Position numbers and translations under genes: made by a program. From an uncultured Elusimicrobia bacterium (GTDB lineage: Bacteria; Elusimicrobiota; Elusimicrobia; Elusimicrobiales; UBA9959), in NCBI GenBank assembly GCA_903873295.1, contig CAIQNV010000007.1, positions 1 through 35,144 of the forward strand: a stretch of 35,144 bases of DNA. Reading direction: 5' to 3'. The first letter of the stretch is position 1. Each line of letters begins with the position of its first letter. Shown here in pieces: positions 1-8,282 of this stretch. The notes below the pieces were generated by a model, which did no database searches, had not been told where the DNA came from, and saw only the letters and a program-made list of their open reading frames with translations.

Positions 1-1
1 A

Positions 2-346
2 CTGTGCATGAAATTAGCCATGGCGTTCGATTACGACAAGGCGGAGCTAAAAGGCGATTTTACCGCGCAGCTAAAAGAGATCGCGGCGTTCATGGCGGCC
101 AATCCCCGGGCGCGCATTGAGCTGCGGGGCTATACCGACGACCGCGGCGAAGAGGATTACAATTTGAATCTTTCCAAGGGCAGGGCCGGTTCGGTGCTGA
201 AGCATCTTGTAGAAACCAGCGGGATAGACGCCGGCCGGCTGTCGGCCAAGGGCATGGGCAAGGCCGACCCCATAGCCTCGAACCAGACCGCAGAGGGCCA
301 GCAGCGCAACCGCCGCGTTATCGCTATCCTGACCATGGAGAAATAG
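2..346 (+). CDS. OmpA-family C-terminal domain protein, 5' end outside window
   Basis: This is the C-terminal part of an OmpA/MotB-type peptidoglycan-binding protein. Known role of the family: the domain sits in the periplasm and binds the diaminopimelate of peptidoglycan, tethering the outer membrane to the wall. Visible signs are the Tyr-Thr-Asp-Asp-Arg-Gly stretch after the second strand, the LSKGRAGSV helix, the GMGKADPIASN segment and the closing QQRNRRV, which together give the beta-alpha-beta-alpha-beta-beta order of the fold. The frame stays open from the left edge through the Met at 8, so the true start, and probably a signal peptide or barrel domain, lies upstream. The next gene starts 80 nt downstream behind its own GGAGGA ribosome site. 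Confident for the domain; the full architecture is unknown. Confidence 0.85.
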   Translation: MCMKLAMAFDYDKAELKGDFTAQLKEIAAFMAANPRARIELRGYTDDRGEEDYNLNLSKGRAGSVLKHLVETSGIDAGRLSAKGMGKADPIASNQTAEGQQRNRRVIAILTMEK

Positions 347-426
347 CGCCGGGCGCGGGTACTGTATATGGAGCTGAAGTTGCAGCAGACCAGGGAATTT
401 TCACACCCGATGATCGGAGGAAGTCT

Positions 427-3400
427 ATGAACCGCAGCTTAAAAACCACTATCTTCAGCGCAGTCCTGGCCGGGGCTTTAGCCCTTCTGACCGCCGCCGC
501 GCAGGCGGCCGTGCCCGAGCTGATAAGCTTCCAGGGCAAGCTCGCCGACTCCGCCGGCAGGGCGATCACGACCAGCGTCCAGATGACTTTCAAGCTCTAC
601 ACCGCGGCCTCTGGCAGCGCCCTTCCGGTCTGGACCGAAAACCAGACCGTCACCCCCGACGAGTACGGCATTTACAGCGTGCTGCTGGGCGATGTCGCCG
701 CTTTGAATGTCAGCTTCTCCACCGCCTACTATCTGGGCGTGAAGGTGGGCACCGACCTGGAAATGACGCCCCGCTACAAGCTGGTGTCTTCGGCCTATTC
801 TTTATATTCCGTAAACAGCGGCACCGCGGCCTGGGCGTCAGGCGCGGATTGGGCTACGATAACCAATAAACCGGCACTAACCGCTCAGGGCAACACTTTC
901 AATGGAATAAGCCAGCTAGTGCTGTTAGGCACGGACGGCAGACTGCCGGCCTTGGATGGTTCTCTGTTGTCTAATGTCTCGGCAAGCGGTATCGCCAACG
1001 GCGCGGTGACGCTTGCGAAGATGGCTGATATGGCGGCTGGCTCGCTTATCTACCGCAAGACGGCGGGCGCAGGCGCGCCGGAAGTGAACACCCTGGCGAC
1101 TTTAAAGGCCGATCTGGGATTGACGGGGACGAACTCCGGCGACATCGCAGCGGGCGCAGCCGGGAATTTAATGATCTCGAACGGAACAACCTGGGCTTCC
1201 GCCGCGGTTCCGACCTGGAACCAAAGCACCACAGGCAACGCCGCGACGGCCACCAATCTTACGGGCCTGACCGCGACGGTCGCGAATTTAAACAGCGTAA
1301 CGGGAACGCTGGGAACGGCGGCGTATACCGCGGATACCGCCTACGCCACCGCCGCGCAGGGCGCCAAGGCCGACGCCGCTTTACCCTCGGCCTCCTTCAC
1401 CGACGCGGCCGTAACGGGAAAAGTTATTACAGGCTACGCAAGCGGCGCGGGTGTCATAGCTGAAACCGATACTATCCTTGGCGCTATCAACAAGCTTAGC
1501 GGCAATATAACGGCTAACGGCAACGGCACCGTAACCGGCGTAACCGGCACGGCGCCCGTCGCTTCCAGCGGCGGAACCGCCCCCGTGATCTCAATGGCGG
1601 CGGCTACTAACGCGAATGCCGGGTACGCTACCGCGGCGCAGATAGCCGCGATCGAAGCAAATACCTTAAAAATAACGAACGCGACGCATACGGGCGAGGT
1701 TACAGGCTCCGGCGCGCTCACTATCGCCAACGGCGCGGTGACAGACGCGAAGGTGACGCTGTCTACGGGCGCGATCACGGGCGGAAAATTCGGGGACGAC
1801 CGCGTAGCGATAAGCACGCAGGCCGTTTCCGGCGGCGTCTATAATGCGGCGGGCAAGCTTGTGCAGCTTACATCCGATAATAAACTGCCGGCCCTGGACG
1901 GTTCAGCTTTGATCAACGTAACCGCCGGAGATGTTTACAAGGCGAACAGTCAGACCTTCGCCGGCCAAAACACCTTCACCAGCCAGGTTATTATCTCCAG
2001 CGATATCACGGCCGCCCGCTACCAGATAAACGGCAGCACAGTGGTAGCGCAGAAAGGCTATGGCGGCCTGCAATTGGGCGTAGGCGCAGGGCCGAGCACT
2101 ACCGGCAATTACAACACTTTTGTCGGCAACCAGTCGGGAACCAACAACATTGCCGGTTTTATGAATACTTTTACGGGCGCTTCTTCCGGCCTTGGCAACA
2201 CTACTGGCAACTATAATACTTTCCTGGGCGCTTATGCCGGCCAGACTAACGCAGCGGGGGCGGATAATGTCTATGTGGGAAAAGATTCCGGCAAAGCTAA
2301 TACTTTGGGCTCAAACAACTCTTACCTCGGCTCTCAAAGCGGTTATAATTCAAGAGGATCGGAAAATGCGGTTCTGGGCTATAAAGCCGGCTTCGGCGCC
2401 AGTAACCAGTCTTTCTCCAGCGCCACATTGGTGGGTTCACAGGCCGGGCTGGCCCTGACTACAGGCAGCGACAATATAATGCTGGGCTATAAGGCCGGGT
2501 ATACTGTTACCTCCGGCACCGGCAATATCATCATCGGCTACGAAAAAACAACGCCGCTGGCCACCACTAACAATTTCCTTAATATAGGCGGCGTGCTGTT
2601 CGGCGACCTGACCATCGGCGGTCTGACCAGCGGCAATGTGGGAATAGGCACTTCCAGCCCCGGAGCGAAGCTGGATGTTGCCGGCGGGGACATCAATACC
2701 AGCGATACCTACCAACTGGGCGGGCAGACCGTTCTCTCCGTGCGGTTCGGCCAAACCCTGGCCCTGGGCTTTAATAACGGGCCGACCGACGACAACGACA
2801 GTGGCCCCAATACCTATGTGGGCGTAAATGCCGGCCGTATTAACTACGAGGGCGGACACAATACCTACATGGGCTATGGCGCGGGGTATTCTAATGTCAA
2901 TGGAAGCGACAACTCCTTTATAGGCGATACTGCGGGCTACGCAAATACCGGCAGCGGGAATACCTTTATGGGCAAGGGCGCGGGCTACTCTAACGGCTCC
3001 GCCGGCAATAATATCTACATAGGAGACAGCGCCGGCTACAACAGCAGCGACGGCAGCTTAAACGTTTATATAGGAAATAATGCGGGCGCCGGCGGCACGG
3101 GGGCAACTCCCGGGGGCAGCCAAAACACTTATGTGGGCTATGATGCCGGCAATAAGAACACGCTGGGCTCGGAGAATGTCTTCATGGGCTCAAGCGCGGG
3201 CACCTGGAACGCTACCGGGAGCCAGAACACCGCCGTGGGTATGTCCGCCGGGATGGACAATGTTACCGGTTCCGCTAATGCTATCCTCGGCTACAAGGCC
3301 GGCAACGGCGACGGTTCCACAAGTTCCTATTCCAGCTCGACGCTGGTGGGCTACCAAGCCGGGGCCGGTTTAAGCACCGGCAGTGATAATATCCTGCTCG

Positions 3401-3909
3401 GCTGGAATGCGGGTTATGATATTACCACCGGCCACGACAACATAGTGATCGGTTACAATAAAACCACCTCCGGGGTTGCCGCCAATAACGAACTTAACAT
3501 CGGCGGCGTCTATAAAGGCAATATCGTGGCAGGTACGGGCGCCGGCACGGCCACTATCCCCAGATACACTGTGGCGGACAAGGGTACAAATCCGGGTGCC
3601 ATTACGCTGGTTGATTCCGATTTCGGAAAAACCTTCACCTCTACAGGTACTTCCACGGGCGGAAATTACTATCTTCCGGCTGTAGACGCTACCGATATAG
3701 GCGCGCAGTTTACCTTTGTCAAACTCGGCTCTGGCACCTTGACCATCTGGGCCAATGGAAGCGCCTCAATAGCCGATTCCCCCGCCGGTGGAATAATCTC
3801 TAATGCTTTAGAAACCTATGCCACCATCACCTTGCGCCTGACTACGGACCTGACCTGGTCAATTATGGGCGGCAATGGTTCCTGGACTACCGGCCCCGGT
3901 GTCTTTTAA
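427..3909 (+). CDS. Secreted repeat-rich surface fiber/adhesin-like protein (1160 aa)
   Basis: Function unknown; the build suggests a surface rod or fiber. Residues 1-27 form a signal peptide with an AQA cleavage site. An N-terminal domain (about 30-130) begins ISFQGKL and recurs in such secreted proteins. A Gly/Ala/Thr-rich stalk runs to about residue 550. Two blocks follow (about 555-735 and 790-1031) of short repeats of the type NTFxGxxAGxxN, resembling the left-handed beta-roll of YadA-like heads or phage fibers. Each block ends with NI-LG-AGY, NIIIGYxKTT and LNIGGV, so the whole block is duplicated. Between them lies a NVGIGTSSPGAKLDV segment as found in tail-fiber-like proteins. No YadA membrane anchor and no S74 chaperone peptidase is visible. 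The ribosome site GGAGGA precedes the ATG; a DUF1566 gene follows after 16 nt, probably cotranscribed. Confidence 0.75.
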   Translation: MNRSLKTTIFSAVLAGALALLTAAAQAAVPELISFQGKLADSAGRAITTSVQMTFKLYTAASGSALPVWTENQTVTPDEYGIYSVLLGDVAALNVSFSTAYYLGVKVGTDLEMTPRYKLVSSAYSLYSVNSGTAAWASGADWATITNKPALTAQGNTFNGISQLVLLGTDGRLPALDGSLLSNVSASGIANGAVTLAKMADMAAGSLIYRKTAGAGAPEVNTLATLKADLGLTGTNSGDIAAGAAGNLMISNGTTWASAAVPTWNQSTTGNAATATNLTGLTATVANLNSVTGTLGTAAYTADTAYATAAQGAKADAALPSASFTDAAVTGKVITGYASGAGVIAETDTILGAINKLSGNITANGNGTVTGVTGTAPVASSGGTAPVISMAAATNANAGYATAAQIAAIEANTLKITNATHTGEVTGSGALTIANGAVTDAKVTLSTGAITGGKFGDDRVAISTQAVSGGVYNAAGKLVQLTSDNKLPALDGSALINVTAGDVYKANSQTFAGQNTFTSQVIISSDITAARYQINGSTVVAQKGYGGLQLGVGAGPSTTGNYNTFVGNQSGTNNIAGFMNTFTGASSGLGNTTGNYNTFLGAYAGQTNAAGADNVYVGKDSGKANTLGSNNSYLGSQSGYNSRGSENAVLGYKAGFGASNQSFSSATLVGSQAGLALTTGSDNIMLGYKAGYTVTSGTGNIIIGYEKTTPLATTNNFLNIGGVLFGDLTIGGLTSGNVGIGTSSPGAKLDVAGGDINTSDTYQLGGQTVLSVRFGQTLALGFNNGPTDDNDSGPNTYVGVNAGRINYEGGHNTYMGYGAGYSNVNGSDNSFIGDTAGYANTGSGNTFMGKGAGYSNGSAGNNIYIGDSAGYNSSDGSLNVYIGNNAGAGGTGATPGGSQNTYVGYDAGNKNTLGSENVFMGSSAGTWNATGSQNTAVGMSAGMDNVTGSANAILGYKAGNGDGSTSSYSSSTLVGYQAGAGLSTGSDNILLGWNAGYDITTGHDNIVIGYNKTTSGVAANNELNIGGVYKGNIVAGTGAGTATIPRYTVADKGTNPGAITLVDSDFGKTFTSTGTSTGGNYYLPAVDATDIGAQFTFVKLGSGTLTIWANGSASIADSPAGGIISNALETYATITLRLTTDLTWSIMGGNGSWTTGPGVF

Positions 3910-3925
3910 TTAAGGAGATTTTATT

Positions 3926-4735
3926 ATGCAGTTAAAAATAAATAAAAATGCGCTATTTCAGCTGATTCTGATCAGCGGCCTGTCCGGAGCTGTTTATGCG
4001 GGTTCGGTTGAGGGAACAACGCATGTTCTGGGCGCGGTAAAGCAGACGCTGTCCTCTACCACCGACACCGTGAAGGCGGGCTATTACTCTTCCACCACGC
4101 TGCACGCTGTGGACGCTAACCTGGCGGCGGCCAATATTAAAAGCGGCACGGCCATCTTCGGGATTACTGGCACCCTGGCGGGCGGCTCAGGCCATGAGCT
4201 GCCCGACACCGGCGTGACGCTTTGCTACGACACCGCTGGCGGAGGCACAATAACCTGCCCCGAGCACGGCGCCGCCTCCGAGCAGGACGGGTCCTATAAT
4301 CCCGCCGCCACGCAGCTCAGTTACACGGACAATGGCAATTTCACCATAACCGACAATAGAACAGGTTTGATGTGGAAGAAATGTCAGGAGGGGCGAAATA
4401 ATGACGCTACTTGTACCGGCACCGTCGGGACATACACCTGGGCGGCCGCTTTAGCGCGATGCTCGGGACTAACTGCTCCCGGTGGCTACACCGATTGGCG
4501 TCTCCCGAATATAAAAGAATTAATTAGTCTGCTGAATTACAACACTGCCTACATGATAAACACTGCCTATTTCACAAACTATGATTACAACGGCGTATTG
4601 TGGTCGTCAAGCGCATTAAATGATTCGGAATATAATTCTGCCTGGAGGGTGAACCCCGTATGGGGCCAGACAACGTACATAGAAATAAATATGATTAACA
4701 CCAACATAGTCCTTTGCGTCTGCACCCCGCCGTGA
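3926..4735 (+). CDS. Secreted DUF1566 (Lcl C-terminal-like) protein
   Basis: A 269-residue exported protein of unknown function. Residues 1-25 look like a signal peptide ending at VYA-GS. Residues about 35-90 contain the AGYY-TTL-AVDANLAAANIKSGTAIFGITGTL segment that often precedes this family. From about residue 130 the DUF1566 domain is clear: FTITDNRTGLMWKKC, TWAAALARC, GGYTDWRLPNIKEL and LWSSSALNDSEYNSAWRV. The usual family ending V-R-C-V-R reads VLCVC here, so two Arg positions have changed. Family knowledge: DUF1566 occurs in cell-surface proteins with C-type-lectin-like folds. An AAGGAG ribosome site and the 16-nt gap suggest co-expression with the repeat protein upstream. It is convergent with the ATPase gene. 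The 157 nt after it hold no gene I can support. Confidence 0.78.
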   Translation: MQLKINKNALFQLILISGLSGAVYAGSVEGTTHVLGAVKQTLSSTTDTVKAGYYSSTTLHAVDANLAAANIKSGTAIFGITGTLAGGSGHELPDTGVTLCYDTAGGGTITCPEHGAASEQDGSYNPAATQLSYTDNGNFTITDNRTGLMWKKCQEGRNNDATCTGTVGTYTWAAALARCSGLTAPGGYTDWRLPNIKELISLLNYNTAYMINTAYFTNYDYNGVLWSSSALNDSEYNSAWRVNPVWGQTTYIEINMINTNIVLCVCTPP

Positions 4736-4892
4736 GTGGTTTCGTAACGGGTCCGGTTATTGCGGTTGGAAATTCGGTGGCATAATACTTAAAGGCAGCA
4801 GGAGTCTTTGCCCGATGGCGGTTATGCTGTTTCAGGCTATGCCGGTTCATATAGCGCCGGGTAAAATCACGGTGATGAGGGGCGTCCCTTGA

Positions 4893-6023
4893 TCAGGAAC
4901 AGTTTTGCCGCACCCATACACCCATCCAATGGTCTGTAAAAACGTAGCCTGCGGCAGCCCTCTCGATAATGTCCTTGGATACCAGCAGGCTGAGTGATTT
5001 TTTTACCAGCGCGGACGATCTCAGCTGAAATCTGGTTATAAAAGCACCGCTGAATATCGCGGCCCCGGGGTTTGCGGCCAGACCCTGCAGCAGCCGTTTT
5101 TGCGTTTGAGGCAGGTTCTCCCAGAGGTTCTGGTAAAGCGGCGTGTTCCTTTTGGCGATCAGGGCTACGGCCCGGTCAATATCGGCGGCTGTAATCTTCT
5201 TTTCCTCGGTTTTAAGATCCCATAACTCGTGGGCGAGGTACTGGATATAGTATGGTATGCCGCCGGCGGAGTCGACGATGGACCGCAGGGCTTCTTCGGG
5301 GCAGTCAAAACCGCCTTTCGCGAAATTTACGGCCAGGTATTTTTCAAAATATTCAGAGGGAATCTTTTCAAGGTGCGTGACCGGCCCCAAGCCGAAGAAC
5401 GCGCGGGATCTCTTTGAAACCATTTCGTTCATCATTGTCTTTTTTGAGCCGCAGAAAGCGTAGCCGACATTGCGCTGCTTTTGTATTACCGCGCGCATAA
5501 GTTTCTCCAGCGGCTCTCCGCCTATGCCGACTATTTCCTGGAACTCGTCGAAGATCACAACCACCGGTTTCTTTTCCCGGGTAGCGAATTCCTGGGGGTA
5601 TGCCAGTAGATTCTCTATCATCTGAAAAACCTCCTTCTGGGGAGGTGAGGCGTCGACGCCAAGACTTAGGGAGCCATCCGGATTTACGGAAAACTGCGGC
5701 CTCAGGCCGGAAACAAAATCCTTAATGAACTTTACGGCCTCGGCAAAACCCAGTTTTCTCATTTCAGCCGCGGCTTTGCCCAAGGCTGCGGCAAACTGTT
5801 CGATCGAAGCGGTTTTAAACAGGTCCAGATAAATCACTCTTACGCCTTTTGCCTTAAGTTTTTCCGCTGCGGCAAGGAGAAGCGAGGTCTTCCCATACCT
5901 GCGCGGGGCGATTAAAAACACCTTCTGTCCGTCCAAAAGGTCTTTTGCAATAGTCTCCAGTTCTGTTTTTCGGTCAATAAAATTGGCATCCTTCACCACT
6001 TCACCGAAGACGAACGGGTTCAT
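4893..6023 (-). CDS. Archaeal-type AAA ATPase (PF01637-like)
   Basis: A 376-residue P-loop ATPase of the 'archaeal ATPase' group, whose members are often stand-alone, scattered and of unsettled function. Walker A is APRRYGKTS (39-47), where the usual first Gly is Ala as is common in this group. Walker B is VVVIFDE (154-160). SKK at about residue 213 fits the sensor region. The C-terminal part ends in a winged-helix-like segment (LLVSKDIIERAAAGYVFTDHWM). The N-terminal FVFGEVV-FIDRKTEL stretch is the typical opening of the group. The start at 6023 has a GGAG ribosome site 5 nt upstream. The gene is a lone unit with two tandem palindromes upstream (6053-6079) and a palindromic repeat beyond, which fits a self-regulated, possibly mobile cargo gene; that is inference. 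Confidence 0.8.
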   Translation of the reverse strand: MNPFVFGEVVKDANFIDRKTELETIAKDLLDGQKVFLIAPRRYGKTSLLLAAAEKLKAKGVRVIYLDLFKTASIEQFAAALGKAAAEMRKLGFAEAVKFIKDFVSGLRPQFSVNPDGSLSLGVDASPPQKEVFQMIENLLAYPQEFATREKKPVVVIFDEFQEIVGIGGEPLEKLMRAVIQKQRNVGYAFCGSKKTMMNEMVSKRSRAFFGLGPVTHLEKIPSEYFEKYLAVNFAKGGFDCPEEALRSIVDSAGGIPYYIQYLAHELWDLKTEEKKITAADIDRAVALIAKRNTPLYQNLWENLPQTQKRLLQGLAANPGAAIFSGAFITRFQLRSSALVKKSLSLLVSKDIIERAAAGYVFTDHWMGVWVRQNCS

Positions 6024-6052
6024 AGTCGCTCCATTTTTCGCTATATCAATTA

Positions 6053-6079
6053 AACCTAAAGGTTGCTAACCTATAGGTT
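6053..6079. promoter_or_regulatory. Tandem palindromes upstream of the AAA ATPase gene
   Basis: Two 12-nt palindromic sites, AACCTAAAGGTT (6053-6064, one central mismatch) and AACCTATAGGTT (6068-6079, perfect), are separated by 3 nt. They lie 30-56 nt before the ATPase start, so their centres are 15 nt apart. This is the form of a dimeric repressor operator, perhaps autoregulatory through the winged-helix part of the ATPase. The role is inferred. Confidence 0.5.
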
Positions 6080-6153
6080 AATAATACAAAACCTGCGGCA
6101 TTGCTGTAAAGGCCGGGTTTCCTTTTCTCTCTAAGTATTTTCTAATCCTGGGA

Positions 6154-6216
6154 GATTTGGGGACAGGGGGGATTTGGGGACAGTATATTTAATTCGGAAT
6201 TCTATATACTGTCCCC
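6154..6216. repeat. REP-like palindromic repeat (GGGGACAGTATAT family)
   Basis: A 13-nt arm GGGGACAGTATAT (6176-6188) is matched exactly by its complement at 6204-6216. Inside it an AATT/AATT pair closes a 3-nt loop, giving a near-complete hairpin. The unit GATTTGGGGACAG occurs twice as a direct repeat (6154-6166 and 6171-6183), so a partial second copy abuts it. This shape resembles REP elements moved by REP-associated tyrosine (Y1) transposases; no transposase is in the window. The right arm overlaps the 3' end of the radical SAM gene and supplies its stop. Confidence 0.75.
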
Positions 6217-7206
6217 GGAATTCCCACAATGGGGGCCGTCCTGGGCGGCAGGGGCTTGGGGAAAGAGGGCGGCTTGGCGGGAGCGGAAGGCGGGGTCGTT
6301 CAGCGGGCAGTCTTCGGCGCCCCTGAACTCCCGGTACATGGGCGAGGCCCACAGGCGCTTTACTATCGGGAGCAGCGCCTCCTTCCTGATATTCCCGAAC
6401 GGCACCGGGAAATAAGTGCAGGGCACCACGTCGCCGGCGGCCGTGATATCCACCTTCCAGCGGTCAAAAGAAGAACAGACAAAAACGGCGGCCGGGTTAT
6501 CCACCGGCCCTATTACCCAGTGGACTTTGCCGGGCTTAAGCAAAGCGCGTAAGAGCGCGCGGTCTTCGGCGGTAAGCACTTCGTCCGGATTTGAGTCCCA
6601 GCGGCCCGCCCTCATCGGCGAGAGAAGCCGCAGGCGCGCGCCCAGCCCGGCCGCTATCTCCGCCATTTTTGCCGCCCTGCCGTCCCGCAGGCGCTCTTTG
6701 GTGGCGCAGAAAGAAATATCCACCGGCACGCCCAGCTTGACAAGGTTCCGCGCCGCGCCGGCCGCTTTTTCCCAGAGGCCGGGCACCCCGCGTTCCCGGT
6801 CGTGGCTCTCCGGCTCGGGGTCGTCCAGACTTATGCCGGCTAAATTCAGGCCCGCTTCGGCCAGTCCGGCGGCGGCCGGCCCGTCCAGCAATAAACCGTT
6901 GGTGGTAAGGGAGGCGCGCAGGCCGCTACGGCGGGTAAAGCGGATAAGCTCCGGCAGGTCGCCGCGCAGCAGCGGTTCCCCGCCGAAAAAGCTTGCTTCC
7001 CGCGCGCCCAGCCGCGCGGCTTCGGTTATCAATCCCTTTATTTCTTCGCCGGTCAGCTCCGGCCCGGTAGACGCCCCGCCGCCGCTCACGGCGCAGCGCG
7101 CGCAGGCGCATTGGCAGCGGCGGGTGACGGAAAGCATTATGGTCGCACCGAAAAGCGGCCTGAATATTCTTATCAGGTCCCGGGCGAGCGCACGCGGGCC
7201 GGTCAT
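6202..7206 (-). CDS. SPASM-like radical SAM protein, paralog 1 (334 aa)
   Basis: Radical SAM enzyme; substrate unknown. The [4Fe-4S]-SAM motif is C31-x3-C35-x2-C38 with an extra C33, preceded by the island's signature PLFGATIMLS. FFGGEPLL is the SAM-binding GGE motif and TTNGLLLD the next strand. An auxiliary-cluster tail reads C-x18-C-x36-C with FGNIRKE between, as in SPASM/twitch domains. The start at 7206 was chosen because it gives an ATGA overlap with the stop of the upstream paralog, showing translational coupling. The same frame is open further upstream only as a shadow of that paralog. The N-terminus is about 30 residues shorter than in its siblings. The last codons (NSGDSI) and the stop lie in a REP-like palindrome. 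Confidence 0.85.
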   Translation of the reverse strand: MTGPRALARDLIRIFRPLFGATIMLSVTRRCQCACARCAVSGGGASTGPELTGEEIKGLITEAARLGAREASFFGGEPLLRGDLPELIRFTRRSGLRASLTTNGLLLDGPAAAGLAEAGLNLAGISLDDPEPESHDRERGVPGLWEKAAGAARNLVKLGVPVDISFCATKERLRDGRAAKMAEIAAGLGARLRLLSPMRAGRWDSNPDEVLTAEDRALLRALLKPGKVHWVIGPVDNPAAVFVCSSFDRWKVDITAAGDVVPCTYFPVPFGNIRKEALLPIVKRLWASPMYREFRGAEDCPLNDPAFRSRQAALFPQAPAAQDGPHCGNSGDSI

Positions 7207-8267
7207 CCGGGGCCGCCTTTTCCGCCGTCGGGCGGGTTCCCGCTCCGGGCCAGGAACGAAGGGGCGTTGAGAGGGCAGCCGTCGAACTCCGCCTCCGGCG
7301 CGAAAACATCGGCGTCCCACATGCGCCTGACCGCTGCGACGAGCGGCTCCGTGCGGATATTGCCGAAAGGCTCCGGGAGGTAAGGGCAGGATAAAATATC
7401 GCCGTAGGCGGAGACGTCGAAAGTGCTGCGCAGGAGGGTGTGGCAGCGGAAAGGGGCGCCGGGCCGGTCCAGGAATTCGTAGCCCCAGCAGGCCACGCCG
7501 CGGCGCAGGCGCGAGCGCAGGAGGTCCGTCTCTTCTTTGGTGAGAGGGATGTCTTCGCGGTCCTTCCATAGCCCCGCGCGCACCGGCGGCAGAACGCGCA
7601 GCCCGGCGCCAAGCTCCACGGCCAGCCCGGCCATGCGGTCGAACTCGCCGGAGCGGAGGCTTTCGCGGCTGGCGTAATAATTTATGAGCGTGCGTACGCC
7701 CGCCGCCCGGCAGGCCCGCAGGGCCGCGGCGGCCTTGTCCCAGGCTCCCGGCACGCCCCTGAACTTGTCGTGGGAGGCCGCGTCCGGGCTGTCGAGACTG
7801 ACGCGCACGCTTCCCGCTCCGGCGCGGGCCAGCTGCGCGGCCAGGGCCTCGTCGAGAAGCAGGCCGTTGGTTTCCACTGTGACGTTCAGCCCCAGCCTTG
7901 AGGCTTCCGCCACGTGGCCGACGAGGTCCGGGGCCAGCAGGGGTTCGCCCCCGAAAAAATGAACGCCGGTACCGCCGGCGGCCCGCAGATCGCGCAGGAG
8001 CCCGCGCACCTCCTCCGCCGAAAGCTCTTTCTCGCCGTCTTTTTTGAAGAGGCCCGCGCCGCAGTGGCGGCAGGAGCACTGGCAGCGGTAGGTGAGCGAG
8101 ATCAGCGCCGTGGCGCCGAAAAGCGGTTTTATTCTGCGGGCCAGCGGGAGGCCGTTCCTCAGGGCGAAATAAAGAAGGCGCACGAAGAGCGGATGGCCGG
8201 CGTAAGAGCGCAGGACGCGGCGCAGAGCGGTCACATTAAGTAAATTTCCCGGCGCGGGCATGGGCAT
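7203..8267 (-). CDS. SPASM-like radical SAM protein, paralog 2 (354 aa)
   Basis: Radical SAM enzyme of unknown substrate. An amphipathic, basic N-terminal region (about 12-50, with LLYFALRNGLPLARRIKPLF) may lie on the membrane. It is followed by the core motif RCQCSCRHCG (cluster ligands C62, C66, C69, with extra C64). HFFGGEPLL and ETNGLLLDE are the second and third core motifs, and RVSLDSPD the next strand. The tail has C-x18-C-x36-C with YGDILSC and FGNIRTEP, a SPASM-like auxiliary cluster site. A GGAG ribosome site lies 8 nt before the ATG. It sits 15 nt after the gene for paralog 3 and overlaps paralog 1 by 4 nt, so all are one leftward operon with the B12-type rSAM gene. Confidence 0.87.
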   Translation of the reverse strand: MPMPAPGNLLNVTALRRVLRSYAGHPLFVRLLYFALRNGLPLARRIKPLFGATALISLTYRCQCSCRHCGAGLFKKDGEKELSAEEVRGLLRDLRAAGGTGVHFFGGEPLLAPDLVGHVAEASRLGLNVTVETNGLLLDEALAAQLARAGAGSVRVSLDSPDAASHDKFRGVPGAWDKAAAALRACRAAGVRTLINYYASRESLRSGEFDRMAGLAVELGAGLRVLPPVRAGLWKDREDIPLTKEETDLLRSRLRRGVACWGYEFLDRPGAPFRCHTLLRSTFDVSAYGDILSCPYLPEPFGNIRTEPLVAAVRRMWDADVFAPEAEFDGCPLNAPSFLARSGNPPDGGKGGPG

Positions 8268-8282
8268 GAGTAAAACTCCGGT

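Noticed and set aside
2100-3500. Regular short repeats that could be taken for a CRISPR or tandem-repeat array.
   Set aside because: The periodicity follows the NTFxGxxAG protein repeat, the units vary at DNA level and no constant repeat with unique spacers exists.
4736-4892. Possible frameshifted continuation of the DUF1566 gene.
   Set aside because: The other frames read without stop for some distance but show no family motif; the end VLCVC is at the place where the domain normally ends.
7207-8079. Long upstream extension of the 6202-7206 radical SAM frame, which would give 625 residues.
   Set aside because: The extra part is Arg/Gly/Pro-rich shadow of paralog 2 in another frame. The start at 7206 gives the ATGA overlap and an N-terminus homologous to the siblings.
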